Notes: generated by a model not told the origin, from the sequence alone. DNA of 15,798 bases from Lacustribacter sp964460315 (GCA_964460315.1 CAYWPQ010000029.1:1-15798); one strand, 5' to 3'; positions 7,964-15,608 are shown, counted from the first letter of the stretch. Numbers and translations: made by a program.

Positions 7964-10900
7964 TTAGCCACGCTCCAGATCGATATCAATGCCCAGCGAA
8001 CGAATTTCTTTCACCAGAACGTTGAATGATTCGGGCATGCCGGCATCAATCGTGTGCTCACCCTTCACCAGGTTTTCATAAACCTTGGTTCGGCCGCTCA
8101 CGTCGTCCGACTTGACGGTGAGCATCTCTTGCAGCACATACGAGGCGCCATAGGCTTCGAGCGCCCAGACCTCCATCTCACCAAAACGCTGTCCGCCAAA
8201 CTGGGCTTTACCGCCCAGAGGCTGCTGAGTGACAAGCGAGTAAGGTCCGGTGGAGCGGGCATGCATCTTGTCATCCACAAGGTGATGCAGCTTCAACATG
8301 TGCATGTAGCCCACGGTGACGGTTCGATCGAAGGGCTCGCCGTTGCGGCCGTCAAAAAGCTGGACCTGGGTCCGCGTTTTGGTGAGGCCAATGCGCGCAG
8401 CAACGTCGTCGGGGTAGGCCAGTTCAAGCATCTGGCGGATCTCGCCTTCCGAGGCGCCATCAAACACCGGTGTGGCGAAAGGCACGCCATGTTTCAGGTT
8501 CGACGCGAGCTCGACGACCTCTTTGTCGGAGAGCGTCTTGAGCTCTTCGGGGTGGCCGCTCGTGTTGTAGAGCTTGTCGAGGAACTTGCGCATCTCGGCC
8601 GCCGAGGCCTGCTCTTCCAGCATGTCACCGATGCGTTGGCCGATGCCCTTCGCAGCCCAGCCCAGGTGGGTTTCAAGAATCTGGCCCACGTTCATTCGCG
8701 AGGGAACGCCAAGCGGATTCAGAACGATGTCCACGGGGGTGCCGTCGGCCATGTAAGGCATGTCTTCCACAGGAACAATGCGTGAGACCACGCCCTTGTT
8801 ACCGTGGCGTCCCGCCATTTTGTCGCCCGGCTGCAGACGACGCTTCACCGCGAGATACACCTTGACCATCTTCAGAACACCCGGCAGCAGTTCGTCGCCC
8901 TGGGTGAGTTTCTTGTGCTTTTCTTCGTAGGCGAGATCAAACTGATGACGCTTTTGCTCGATGGACTCTTTCAGGCTTTCAAGCTGCTTGGCGGCGGCTT
9001 CATCCGACAGGCGGATGTCAAACCAGTGATAGCGGTCCACTTCGGCAAGGTAGGCGGCGTCAATCACCGTGCCCTTGGCAATTTTCTTGGGCCCGCCGTT
9101 GGCCGTCTTGCCCACCAGCAGTTTTTCGATTCGCTGGAAGGTGTCGGTTTCAACAATTCGAAGCTGATCGTTCAGGTCAAGACGGAAGCGGCGAAGCTCG
9201 TCGTCGATGATCTGTTGGGCACGCTTGTCACGCTGAATGCCTTCACGGGTGAACACCTGGACGTCGATCACCGTGCCACTCATTCCCGAAGGAACACGAA
9301 GCGAGGTGTCTTTCACATCCGATGCTTTTTCGCCAAAGATTGCGCGGAGAAGTTTCTCTTCGGGGGTCAGCTGGGTTTCACCTTTGGGGGTGACCTTGCC
9401 CACCAGGACGTCGCCCGCCTGAACCTCAGCCCCCACGTAAACGATGCCCGATTCGTCCAGACGGCCAAGTTGGCCTTCCGATAGATTCGAGATGTCGCGC
9501 GTGATTTCTTCCGAGCCGAGCTTGGTGTCACGGGCAAGAATGGAAAGCTCTTCGATGTGAACCGAGGTGTAACGATCGTCCGAGACAACCCGCTCAGAGA
9601 TCAGGATCGAGTCTTCGAAGTTGTAACCATTCCAGGGCATGAAGGCGACCAGCATGTTCTGGCCAAGCGCCAATTCGCCAAGATCAGTGGATGCGCCGTC
9701 GGCAATGACATCGCCGCGGCCAACCACATCACCGCGCTTCACGATGGGGCGCTGGTTGATGTTGGTGTTCTGGTTCGAGCGGGTGTACTTCTGCATGTTG
9801 TAGATGTCCACACCCGATTCGCTCGACTTGGTTTCATTGTCGTTGACACGAATCACCACACGACGCGAGTCGACGTAATCGACCACACCACCGCGTCGGG
9901 CCTGGACCACCGTGCCTGAGTCCACCGCACAGGTGCGCTCAATGCCGGTTCCAACCAGAGGCTTTTGGGGCCGCAGGCAGGGCACAGCCTGACGCTGCAT
10001 GTTTGAACCCATCAGGGCTCGGTTGGCATCGTCATGCTCGAGGAAGGGAATGAGTGAGGCGGCCACCGAGACAATCTGCGACGGCGCCACGTCCATGTAC
10101 TCAACCTTGTCGGCCGAAGACAGCGTGGTCTCACCATTCACGCGAACCGAGATCAGGTCACCAGTGAGGTTGCCTTTGGCATCCATTTCGGCATTGGCCT
10201 GAGCGATCACATACCGACCCTCTTCGATGGCCGAGAGGTATTCAATTTTGTCCGTGACCTTGCCACCATCCACCTTGCGGTAAGGGGTTTCAAGAAAACC
10301 GTACTCATTGAGCCGTGCATAAAGCGCCAATGAGTTGATCAGACCAATGTTGGGTCCCTCAGGCGTTTCGATTGGGCAGACACGTCCGTAGTGGGTGGGA
10401 TGCACGTCGCGAACTTCAAAGCCCGCACGCTCCCGGGTAAGACCGCCCGGTCCGAGCGCCGAGACACGACGCTTGTGGGTGATCTCGGAGAGCGGGTTGG
10501 TCTGGTCCATAAACTGCGACAGCTGGGAGGATCCGAAGAACTCACGAATGGCGGCCGTGATGGGCTTGCTGTTGATCAGGTCATAGGGCTGAAGATTGTC
10601 GGCCTCGGCCTGACCCAGTCGCTCACGCACCGCGCGCTCGACACGAACAAGGCCTGAGCGGAACTGGTTTTCGGCGAGTTCGCCCACACATCGGACGCGA
10701 CGATTACCAAGGTGATCGATGTCATCGATTTCGCCACGGCCATTGCGCAATGAAACCAAGAGCTTGATCACGTCAAGGATGTCTTCGTTGTTCAAGGTCA
10801 TGGGGCCCGCAACTTCTTCCCGGCCCAAACGACGGTTGAACTTCATCCTGCCCACAGCCGACAGATCGTAGGAGTCCGGGCTAAAGAAAAGGCGATCAAA

Positions 10901-12067
10901 AAGCATCTGCACCGCATCTTCAGTGGGCGGCTCACCCGGACGCATCATGCGATAGATGGCCACGCGGGCAGAGATCTGATCGGGGGTCTCGTCAAGACGC
11001 AAGGTCGATGACATGTAGGGACCCTGGTCCAGATCGTTGGTATAGAGGGTTTTGAACTCGCGGACCTTGGCATCGCGAAGCTTGCCGAGAAGCTCTTCGG
11101 TGATTTCTTCATTGGCCTTGGCAATGATCTCGCCGGTTTCAGAATCGATCACAGCGTGAGCCAGCACACGGCCAAGCAGGTAGTCGTCAGGAACGCTGAT
11201 GCGCTTTAAGCCTGATTTTTCAATGTCGCGAATGTGCTTGGCGTTGATCCGCTTGTCGCGGCCAACAATCACATTGCCCGACTTGTCGACGATGTCGAAA
11301 CGGGCCTGTTCACCGCGCAGACGCTCGGCGACCAGGTCCATCTGAGCGCCTTCAGGAAGCAGCTGGAAATGATCAAAGTCGAAGAAGTGGGCAAGGATCT
11401 GCTCCACGTTTAAGCCCAGGGCCTTCAGCAAAATGGTGACCGGCATCTTGCGGCGACGGTCGACACGGAAGTAAAGGATGTCTTTCGGGTCGAATTCAAA
11501 GTCGAGCCAGGACCCACGATAAGGAATGATGCGGGCCGAAAACAAAAGCTTGCCCGAGCTGTGAGTCTTGCCCCGATCGTGTTCAAAGAACACGCCCGGT
11601 GAACGGTGCAGCTGACTCACGATGACACGCTCGGTGCCATTGATCACAAACGACCCGTTGTCCGTCATCAAGGGGATATTGCCCATGAAGACTTCTTTTT
11701 CCCGAATTTCTTTGACGGTAGGCTTGGCGGCCTCACGGTCGTAAATTTTCAGGCGGACCTGGGCGCGAATGGGGGCCTCAAAGGTCTGCCCGCGCAGCTG
11801 GCACTCGCGCACATCAAAGGCTGGCGTGCCTAAGGTGTAATGCAGGTAATCGAGCTCGGCCATGCCGTTGTGGCTCTTGATCGGGAAGATGGACTGGAAA
11901 GCCGCCTCAAGACCCTGAACCTTACGCTCGGTTGGGGGGACGTCTTCCTGCAAAAAGGCCCGAAACGAGGCGAGCTGAGTTGCGAGAAGGTAAGGAATAT
12001 CAAGAACGGCTTTGCGTTTCGCAAAGCTCTTACGAATGCGCTTCTTTTCAGTGAAGTTATATGCCAC
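7964..12067 (-). CDS. rpoB: DNA-directed RNA polymerase subunit beta
   Basis: The second-largest RNA polymerase subunit, 1367 residues (E. coli 1342; about this length is usual in Burkholderiales). It forms one side of the DNA cleft and the rifampicin pocket. The rifampicin cluster reads SQFMDQTNPLSEITHKRR from residue 517, five residues above E. coli numbering. The classical resistance positions Gln518, Asp521, His531, Arg534 and Ser536 are wild type, with Thr523 where E. coli has Asn518. The C-terminal MAGRHGNKGVVSRI segment, the GGKAQFGGQRFGEMEVWALEAYGA motif and the RSLGIDIDLE end are all present. Initiation is at GTG (12067-12065), supported by a perfect AAGGAG six bases upstream and by the family start MAYxFTEKKRIRKSF. 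It lies 220 bases after rplL and 78 before rpoC. Confidence 0.99.
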   Translation of the reverse strand: MAYNFTEKKRIRKSFAKRKAVLDIPYLLATQLASFRAFLQEDVPPTERKVQGLEAAFQSIFPIKSHNGMAELDYLHYTLGTPAFDVRECQLRGQTFEAPIRAQVRLKIYDREAAKPTVKEIREKEVFMGNIPLMTDNGSFVINGTERVIVSQLHRSPGVFFEHDRGKTHSSGKLLFSARIIPYRGSWLDFEFDPKDILYFRVDRRRKMPVTILLKALGLNVEQILAHFFDFDHFQLLPEGAQMDLVAERLRGEQARFDIVDKSGNVIVGRDKRINAKHIRDIEKSGLKRISVPDDYLLGRVLAHAVIDSETGEIIAKANEEITEELLGKLRDAKVREFKTLYTNDLDQGPYMSSTLRLDETPDQISARVAIYRMMRPGEPPTEDAVQMLFDRLFFSPDSYDLSAVGRMKFNRRLGREEVAGPMTLNNEDILDVIKLLVSLRNGRGEIDDIDHLGNRRVRCVGELAENQFRSGLVRVERAVRERLGQAEADNLQPYDLINSKPITAAIREFFGSSQLSQFMDQTNPLSEITHKRRVSALGPGGLTRERAGFEVRDVHPTHYGRVCPIETPEGPNIGLINSLALYARLNEYGFLETPYRKVDGGKVTDKIEYLSAIEEGRYVIAQANAEMDAKGNLTGDLISVRVNGETTLSSADKVEYMDVAPSQIVSVAASLIPFLEHDDANRALMGSNMQRQAVPCLRPQKPLVGTGIERTCAVDSGTVVQARRGGVVDYVDSRRVVIRVNDNETKSSESGVDIYNMQKYTRSNQNTNINQRPIVKRGDVVGRGDVIADGASTDLGELALGQNMLVAFMPWNGYNFEDSILISERVVSDDRYTSVHIEELSILARDTKLGSEEITRDISNLSEGQLGRLDESGIVYVGAEVQAGDVLVGKVTPKGETQLTPEEKLLRAIFGEKASDVKDTSLRVPSGMSGTVIDVQVFTREGIQRDKRAQQIIDDELRRFRLDLNDQLRIVETDTFQRIEKLLVGKTANGGPKKIAKGTVIDAAYLAEVDRYHWFDIRLSDEAAAKQLESLKESIEQKRHQFDLAYEEKHKKLTQGDELLPGVLKMVKVYLAVKRRLQPGDKMAGRHGNKGVVSRIVPVEDMPYMADGTPVDIVLNPLGVPSRMNVGQILETHLGWAAKGIGQRIGDMLEEQASAAEMRKFLDKLYNTSGHPEELKTLSDKEVVELASNLKHGVPFATPVFDGASEGEIRQMLELAYPDDVAARIGLTKTRTQVQLFDGRNGEPFDRTVTVGYMHMLKLHHLVDDKMHARSTGPYSLVTQQPLGGKAQFGGQRFGEMEVWALEAYGASYVLQEMLTVKSDDVSGRTKVYENLVKGEHTIDAGMPESFNVLVKEIRSLGIDIDLERG

Positions 12068-12073
12068 GTTTGG

Positions 12074-12079
12074 CTCCTT
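12074..12079 (-). promoter_or_regulatory. Ribosome binding site deciding the rpoB GTG start
   Basis: A perfect AAGGAG lies six bases ahead of the GTG codon of rpoB. No ATG in this frame lies nearby, and the encoded N-terminus matches other betaproteobacterial RpoB proteins, so the non-ATG start is secure. Confidence 0.85.
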
Positions 12080-12184
12080 TTGGGAAAACCTCAGTTGTTG
12101 GATCAGTCTTAAACAAGCCCACTGCCCTGCTTACCATTCCGAGCTATGCGATGTTGACGAGGCCAGGGTGAGGACTTTCCAACC

Positions 12185-12208
12185 CTGCGGGCCATCAACA
12201 TGGCGCAG
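12185..12208 (-). other. Bulged hairpin in the rplL-rpoB gap
   Basis: CTGCG/CGCAG (12185-12189 / 12204-12208) and CCAT/ATGG (12192-12195 / 12200-12203) pair around a 4-base loop, with a 2-base bulge at 12190-12191. It is the second structure downstream of rplL, after the compound hairpin at 12226-12270. The two together make this 220-base spacer look structured. The rest of the gap towards rpoB (about 12080-12180) shows no clear promoter. Confidence 0.4.
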
Positions 12209-12225
12209 CCCGCTCAACGGAAAAT

Positions 12226-12270
12226 GCATCTGCAAGATGCCGGACATGACTGTCCGGACCCTGCAGATGC
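12226..12270 (-). terminator. Compound hairpin with short T-run after rplL: candidate attenuator or RNase III site
   Basis: A 9-bp outer stem (12226-12234 / 12262-12270) encloses an internal loop of 5 and 4 bases and then a perfect 7-bp stem (12240-12246 / 12251-12257) with a 4-base loop. It starts 17 bases after the rplL stop. On the transcribed strand it is followed by ATTTTCC, a short T-run. In E. coli the rplL-rpoB spacer holds a partial terminator that lowers rpoBC transcription relative to the ribosomal genes, and an RNase III site. Position and shape fit either role; the T-run is too short for efficient termination, so read-through is expected. Confidence 0.5.
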
Positions 12271-12287
12271 CTATCGCGGTGAGACGA

Positions 12288-12665
12288 TTACTTGACTTCG
12301 ACCTTGGCGCCGGCCTCTTCAAGCTGCTTGACCAAGGCATCAGCATCAGCCTTGCTCACGCCCTCTTTGATGGGCTTGGGAGCGCCGTCAACGAGGTCTT
12401 TTGCTTCTTTCAGGCCAAGGCCTGTTGCAGCACGCACCACCTTAATGACTTCAACTTTCTTGTCGCCAGCCGAAGCAAGAACCACGGTGAAGTCGGTCTT
12501 CTCTTCAGCCGCAGCGGCACCGCCACCAGCGGCGGCAGGAGCTGCAACAGCCACAGCGGCAGCAGCAGCAGATACACCGAACTTCTCTTCCATGGCTTTG
12601 ATCAGCTCGGAAAGCTCAAGAACGGACATGGCGCCAATGGCGTCTAACAGTTGGTCTTTATTCAT
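12288..12665 (-). CDS. rplL: 50S ribosomal protein L7/L12
   Basis: The stalk protein L7/L12, 125 residues. It is present in several copies on L10 and recruits and stimulates EF-Tu, EF-G, IF2 and release factors. The N-terminal dimerisation and L10-binding domain (about 1-32) is followed by an Ala/Gly/Val-rich flexible hinge (about 33-55). The C-terminal factor-binding domain is typical: KTDFTVVL, KVEVIKVVRAATGLGLKEAKDLVDGAPKPIKEG, and an end in KVEVK. ATG at 12665-12663 has TGGAG about eight bases upstream. It follows rplJ by 35 bases. Higher yield than L10 is known for this family and is usually achieved at translation; nothing in the short gap proves it here. The GCN-rich hinge leaves open frames on the opposite strand, which are not genes. 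Confidence 0.99.
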   Translation of the reverse strand: MNKDQLLDAIGAMSVLELSELIKAMEEKFGVSAAAAAVAVAAPAAAGGGAAAAEEKTDFTVVLASAGDKKVEVIKVVRAATGLGLKEAKDLVDGAPKPIKEGVSKADADALVKQLEEAGAKVEVK

Positions 12666-12700
12666 TTGAAAACTCCAGATTTCGATTCAATAAAAAATGA

Positions 12701-13231
12701 TCAAGTCGATTGCGATTCGCGTTGATCCCTAAGCGCGGCCACCGTACGAACAAACTTGGACGGGACTTCGTTGAGGGTGCGCACGAACTTGGCAACCGGG
12801 GCCTGCATCGTTCCGAGCAATGTTGCGAGCAGCTCATCACGCGACGGCATCGAGGCAAGAGCCTTCACGCCAGCTGCGTCCATGAGGTAGTTCGGCATTG
12901 CGCCCGCTTTGATGACAAAGACTTCGTTGGCTTTTGCAAAGTCGTTCATGACCTTTGCTGCAGCAACGGGGTCCGTCGAAATACCGTAGATCAGAGGGCC
13001 GACCATTTTGTCGGCCAGCATCTCAAACGGTGTTCCGGCAACGGCACGACGAACCAGTGTGTTTTTAACCACACGCAGGTATACGCCGGCGCCGCGCGCC
13101 TTCTTGCGGAGATCGGTGATGTTGGCCACATCAAGACCACGGTACTCTGCGAGGATGACTGACTGAGCCTTGGCCACCTGGGCTGTGACTTCGTCGATCA
13201 CCACGGCTTTCGCTTCGCGGTTTAATGCCAC
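12701..13231 (-). CDS. rplJ: 50S ribosomal protein L10
   Basis: L10, 176 residues, the base of the ribosomal stalk: it binds 23S rRNA near the L11 site and carries L7/L12 dimers through its C-terminal helix. The start MALNREAKAVVIDEVTAQVAKAQSVILAEYRGLDV and the segment LRKKARGAGVYLRVVKNTLVRRAV are typical of the family. Initiation is at GTG (13231-13229) with a perfect AAGGAG six bases upstream. The stop is TGA, followed at once by a run of six T, and rplL starts 35 bases on. In E. coli the L10-L7/L12 complex represses this transcript by binding its leader, and a matching leader precedes this gene (13250-13412). Confidence 0.99.
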   Translation of the reverse strand: MALNREAKAVVIDEVTAQVAKAQSVILAEYRGLDVANITDLRKKARGAGVYLRVVKNTLVRRAVAGTPFEMLADKMVGPLIYGISTDPVAAAKVMNDFAKANEVFVIKAGAMPNYLMDAAGVKALASMPSRDELLATLLGTMQAPVAKFVRTLNEVPSKFVRTVAALRDQRESQST

Positions 13232-13237
13232 GTTTCA

Positions 13238-13243
13238 CTCCTT
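13238..13243 (-). promoter_or_regulatory. Ribosome binding site deciding the rplJ GTG start
   Basis: A perfect AAGGAG is spaced six bases from the GTG of rplJ. A hairpin ends seven bases upstream of it (13250-13275; 5-bp GTTTC/GAAAC arm plus a 3-bp GC arm), so access to this site could depend on leader folding. Confidence 0.8.
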
Positions 13244-13249
13244 CTCAAT

Positions 13250-13412
13250 GTTTCTCACCCGAATGGGATCGAAACGGTTGATACCGGCGAGACCTGAGAG
13301 CTTCCGATGAACCAAGGCCCATCGATTTCTTTCGGGATCGCCATCTACGCTGGGCTGCCATCGGTTAACAGATGGCCAATTAAGCAGTGATGCCCCAACG
13401 GTCTTTGACAAC
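13250..13412 (-). promoter_or_regulatory. L10-type ribosomal leader upstream of rplJ
   Basis: The rplA-rplJ gap (238 bases) contains the hallmarks I recall for the L10 leader family. An AAGACCG box at about 13402-13408 (reading AAAGACCG) leads into a 7-bp helix, CGTTGGG (13394-13400) with CCCAGCG (13348-13354). Past the helix comes GTAGATGGCGATCCCGAAAG, matching the conserved GCAGATGGTG/CCCGA side of the motif. Inside lies a 6-bp stem with 8-base loop (13357-13362 / 13371-13376). A further hairpin (13250-13275) sits just ahead of the ribosome binding site. The L10(L12)4 complex binds such leaders and shuts down translation of rplJ-rplL. The pairing is seen directly; assignment to the family is from memory of the consensus and was not scored. 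Confidence 0.65.
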
Positions 13413-13444
13413 CTGCAGCGTCTCCCCGAAGGAATTGGCTGCAG
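13413..13444 (-). other. Hairpin with UUCG tetraloop between rplA and rplJ
   Basis: CTGCAG arms at 13413-13418 and 13439-13444 enclose a mismatched segment and then a short helix closed by a C(TTCG)G tetraloop on the transcribed strand, a very stable loop type. It lies 25 bases after the rplA stop and directly upstream of the L10 leader core, so it may be the first helix of that leader or an rplA 3' end structure. No T-run follows, so it is not a clear terminator. Confidence 0.4.
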
Positions 13445-13469
13445 CCCAAAGTTTGTTACGACGTCTCGA

Positions 13470-14171
13470 CTACTGAGCCGCCATGATTGAGGTTTGATCC
13501 ACCCGAATGCCTGGGCCCATGGTGGTCGAAATGGCCACCTTGCGAAGGTAGACACCCTTGGACGACTGGGGCTTGGCGCGATTCAATGCATCGATCAGTG
13601 CCATCAGATTGGAGCGCAAGGCATCGACCTCGAAGGAGGCCTGACCAATCGTGCAGTGGACAATGCCGGACTTGTCGGTGCGGTACTGAACCTGACCGGC
13701 CTTGGCATTTTTGACTGCCTGAGCGACGTCGGCTGAAACCGTGCCCACCTTGGGGTTTGGCATCAGGCCGCGAGGACCGAGGATCTGACCCAAGGTGCCG
13801 ACAATACGCATGGTGTCGGGCGAGGCGATCAGGATGTCGAAGTTGATGTTGCCGGCTTTGATCTGCTCGGCGAGGTCGTCCATGCCCACGATGTCAGCAC
13901 CGGCGGCCTTGGCCTGCTCGGCCTTTTCGCCCTGAGCAAACACGGCAACGCGAGAGGTCTTGCCCGTGCCCGCAGGAAGAACGATGGAACCGCGAACCAG
14001 CTGGTCGGATTTTTTGGCGTCGATGCCAAGCTGAACCGCGACATCGACGGATTCTTTGAACTTTGCGGTGGCACATGCCTTGGCAAGTTCAAGGGCTTCT
14101 TGGGCCGGATAGAGCTTCGCGCGGTCAACCTTGGATTGAACGGCGGCGTAACGTTTCGAAATTTTTGCCAT
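13470..14171 (-). CDS. rplA: 50S ribosomal protein L1
   Basis: L1, 233 residues, close to the usual 230-235. It forms the mobile L1 stalk on 23S rRNA, which guides deacylated tRNA out of the E site. The start MAKISKRYAAVQSKVDRAKLY, the segment DILIASPDTMRIVGTLGQILGPRGLMPNPKVGTVS and the C-terminal KGVYLRKVAISTTMGPGIRVD are typical. ATG at 14171-14169 lies only five bases after the rplK stop. Its AAGGAG (14182-14187) is within the last codons of rplK, with a ten-base spacer, so translation is probably coupled. In E. coli, L1 is the repressor of the rplK-rplA mRNA, binding near the rplK start; no clear L1 target was identified here. The stop is TAG. Confidence 0.99.
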   Translation of the reverse strand: MAKISKRYAAVQSKVDRAKLYPAQEALELAKACATAKFKESVDVAVQLGIDAKKSDQLVRGSIVLPAGTGKTSRVAVFAQGEKAEQAKAAGADIVGMDDLAEQIKAGNINFDILIASPDTMRIVGTLGQILGPRGLMPNPKVGTVSADVAQAVKNAKAGQVQYRTDKSGIVHCTIGQASFEVDALRSNLMALIDALNRAKPQSSKGVYLRKVAISTTMGPGIRVDQTSIMAAQ

Positions 14172-14176
14172 GATCT

Positions 14177-14608
14177 TTAGACTCCTTCTACCGTGACGCC
14201 AATGCTTCGCGCGCTACCGGCGATCGTGCGCACGGCGGCGTCGAGATCGGCTGCGGTGAGGTCAGGCATTTTGGCTTTTGCAATGTCTTCAGCCTGGGCG
14301 CGAGTGATCTTGCCCACCTTGTCGGAATGTGGCCTTGCAGAACCCTTGTCAAGCTTCGCTGCTTTCTTAATCAGCACCGTCGCAGGCGGGGTCTTCATGA
14401 TGAAGGTGAAGGTCTTGTCGGCAAACGCCGTGATCACCACAGGGATCGGCAGGCCGGGTTCCATGCCCTGGGTTTGGGCATTGAAGGCCTTGCAGAATTC
14501 CATGATGTTCAGGCCGCGCTGACCAAGCGCTGGGCCAATGGGTGGCGAGGGGTTCGCCTTGCCTGCAGGAACCTGCAGCTTGATGTAACCAATAATCTTC
14601 TTTGCCAT
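14177..14608 (-). CDS. rplK: 50S ribosomal protein L11
   Basis: L11, 143 residues, part of the GTPase-associated centre with 23S rRNA helices 43-44. The N-terminal domain has the proline-rich PSPPIGPALGQRG segment (20-32), the area of thiostrepton contact and of stringent-response signalling through RelA. The C-terminal RNA-binding domain runs from about residue 75 and includes KKAAKLDKGSARPHSDKVGKITRAQ and the end GSARSIGVTVEGV. The conserved prolines are intact. ATG at 14608-14606 has AAGGAG five bases upstream. The gap to nusG is 66 bases and holds a 6-bp hairpin (14633-14651). The next gene, rplA, follows after five bases. Confidence 0.99.
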   Translation of the reverse strand: MAKKIIGYIKLQVPAGKANPSPPIGPALGQRGLNIMEFCKAFNAQTQGMEPGLPIPVVITAFADKTFTFIMKTPPATVLIKKAAKLDKGSARPHSDKVGKITRAQAEDIAKAKMPDLTAADLDAAVRTIAGSARSIGVTVEGV

Positions 14609-14632
14609 ATGGGCTCCTTAACGAGTTCAAAC

Positions 14633-14651
14633 GCAGGCTTTTAAGGCCCGC
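14633..14651 (-). terminator. Weak hairpin in the nusG-rplK gap
   Basis: On the transcribed strand GCGGGC pairs with GCCTGC (one G-U pair) around a 7-base A/T-rich loop, followed by GTTTG. It could be a weak terminator or pause site separating secE-nusG from the rplK operon, or part of the rplK leader. The stem is short and the T-run only three, so the terminator label is tentative. Confidence 0.25.
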
Positions 14652-14674
14652 TCCTCAAGTCACAACAACAATGA

Positions 14675-15211
14675 TCAGAGTTTTTCGACCTGACCAAACT
14701 CCAGCTCAACCGGCGTGGCACGGCCAAAAATGGTGACCGAGACACGCAGTCGATTCTTTTCATAGTTAACGTCTTCAACGTTGCCATTGAAGTCGGTGAA
14801 CGGACCTTCTTTGACCCGCACCACCTCGCCAACTTCGAACAACACCTTGGGCCGAGGCTTCTCAACACCCTCTTGCATCTGGGCCATGATCTTGTCGACC
14901 TCAGCCTGAGAGATGGGGGTTGGCTTGCTGCCCGAACCACCGACGAAACCAGTGACCTTGTTGGTGTTTTTCACCAGGTGCCAGGTTTCATCATTCATAT
15001 CCATTTCCACAAGGACATAGCCCGGGAAGAAGCGACGTTCGGAGATGGCCTTTTGGCCACCCCGGATTTCGATGACTTCTTCAACCGGCACAAGAATCTG
15101 TCCGAAGTGGTCCTGCATGCCTGCACGATCGACCCGCTCTTGAATGGCCTTCGCTACGCTCTTTTCCATGCCAGAAAACGCATGGACAACATACCAACGC
15201 TTGGTCGACAT
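14675..15211 (-). CDS. nusG: Transcription termination/antitermination factor NusG
   Basis: NusG, 178 residues from the chosen start. It binds RNA polymerase through its N-terminal domain, suppresses pausing, and through its KOW domain links polymerase to Rho or to ribosomal protein S10. The NGN domain covers about 1-110 (KRWYVVHAFSGMEKSV at 4-19; RRFFPGYVLVEM at 59-70), and the KOW domain about 126-178 (VGEVVRVKEGPFTDFNGNVEDV). The ATG at 15211-15209 is preferred: it shares its A with the secE TGA stop (TGATG) and has GGAG six bases upstream. An in-frame GTG four codons earlier (15223) would add only MERL inside secE and lacks family support. The secE-nusG overlap indicates translational coupling. 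Confidence 0.98.
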   Translation of the reverse strand: MSTKRWYVVHAFSGMEKSVAKAIQERVDRAGMQDHFGQILVPVEEVIEIRGGQKAISERRFFPGYVLVEMDMNDETWHLVKNTNKVTGFVGGSGSKPTPISQAEVDKIMAQMQEGVEKPRPKVLFEVGEVVRVKEGPFTDFNGNVEDVNYEKNRLRVSVTIFGRATPVELEFGQVEKL

Positions 15212-15594
15212 CAGCCTCTCCACCCAAGAATCAAGTCATAAAGGGCCCATTCGAGCACCTTGTCAGCAAGCCACAACAAAATGGCCATCACCAGGACAAA
15301 GGCAAACACAATGAGTGTGGTCTGAATCGTTTCTTTGCGAGTGGGCCAGACAACTTTTCGGGCCTCGTCGACCGAATGCTGAAAGAAGCTGATAAACCGA
15401 CGGCCAGATTGGGACACAAGCGCCACCACCAGGGCCACCACAATGCCTGCGATCAGCGCGCCCGAGCGAACCCACACCGAGGCGTCTGCCAGCTGGTGAA
15501 AGCCGACGATGCCTGCGAGCAGCACCAAGACCGCTGCGCCAAGCATGAGCTTGTCGACGATTCCTGATGCCTGTCCTTGATCAACCTGCGACAT
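15211..15594 (-). CDS. secE: Preprotein translocase subunit SecE
   Basis: SecE, 127 residues, an inner-membrane subunit that clamps SecY in the SecYEG export channel. Three hydrophobic helices are visible, at about residues 16-35, 43-62 and 90-113, as in the three-helix E. coli protein. Between the second and third lies the conserved cytoplasmic amphipathic segment, ending in DEARKVVWPTRKETIQTT. The C-terminus YDLILGWRG resembles Burkholderiales SecE. ATG at 15594-15592 is preceded by GAGG at eight bases. The gene lies between tRNA-Trp and nusG and ends in a one-base overlap with nusG. Confidence 0.97.
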   Translation of the reverse strand: MSQVDQGQASGIVDKLMLGAAVLVLLAGIVGFHQLADASVWVRSGALIAGIVVALVVALVSQSGRRFISFFQHSVDEARKVVWPTRKETIQTTLIVFAFVLVMAILLWLADKVLEWALYDLILGWRG

Positions 15595-15608
15595 GTTGTT
15601 GCCTCTTC

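Noticed and set aside
6866..9484. Long plus-strand open frames (6866-7522, 8054-8785, 8804-9484) opposite rpoC and rpoB
   Set aside because: They lie wholly antisense to strongly conserved coding sequence, have no recognisable family features and no convincing ribosome binding sites, and are explained by third-position GC bias leaving stops rare on the opposite strand.
12012..12669. Plus-strand open frames opposite rplL and the rplL-rpoB gap (12012-12647, 12292-12669)
   Set aside because: Antisense to the alanine-rich rplL hinge; the translations are low-complexity mirror products and resemble no protein.
13387..13411. TTGTCA (minus strand 13411-13406) as the -35 of an rplJ promoter
   Set aside because: No acceptable -10 occurs 16-18 bases downstream, and the bases form part of the L10 leader core.
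13235..13555. Minus-strand 106-codon frame covering the end of rplA and the rplJ leader
   Set aside because: It overlaps rplA in another frame and runs through the L10 leader; the translation is rich in Trp, Arg and Pro without any family likeness.
15209..15223. Upstream GTG start for nusG at 15223 (adding MERL)
   Set aside because: It lies inside secE and lacks family support; the ATG at 15211 overlaps the secE stop and has a well-placed GGAG.
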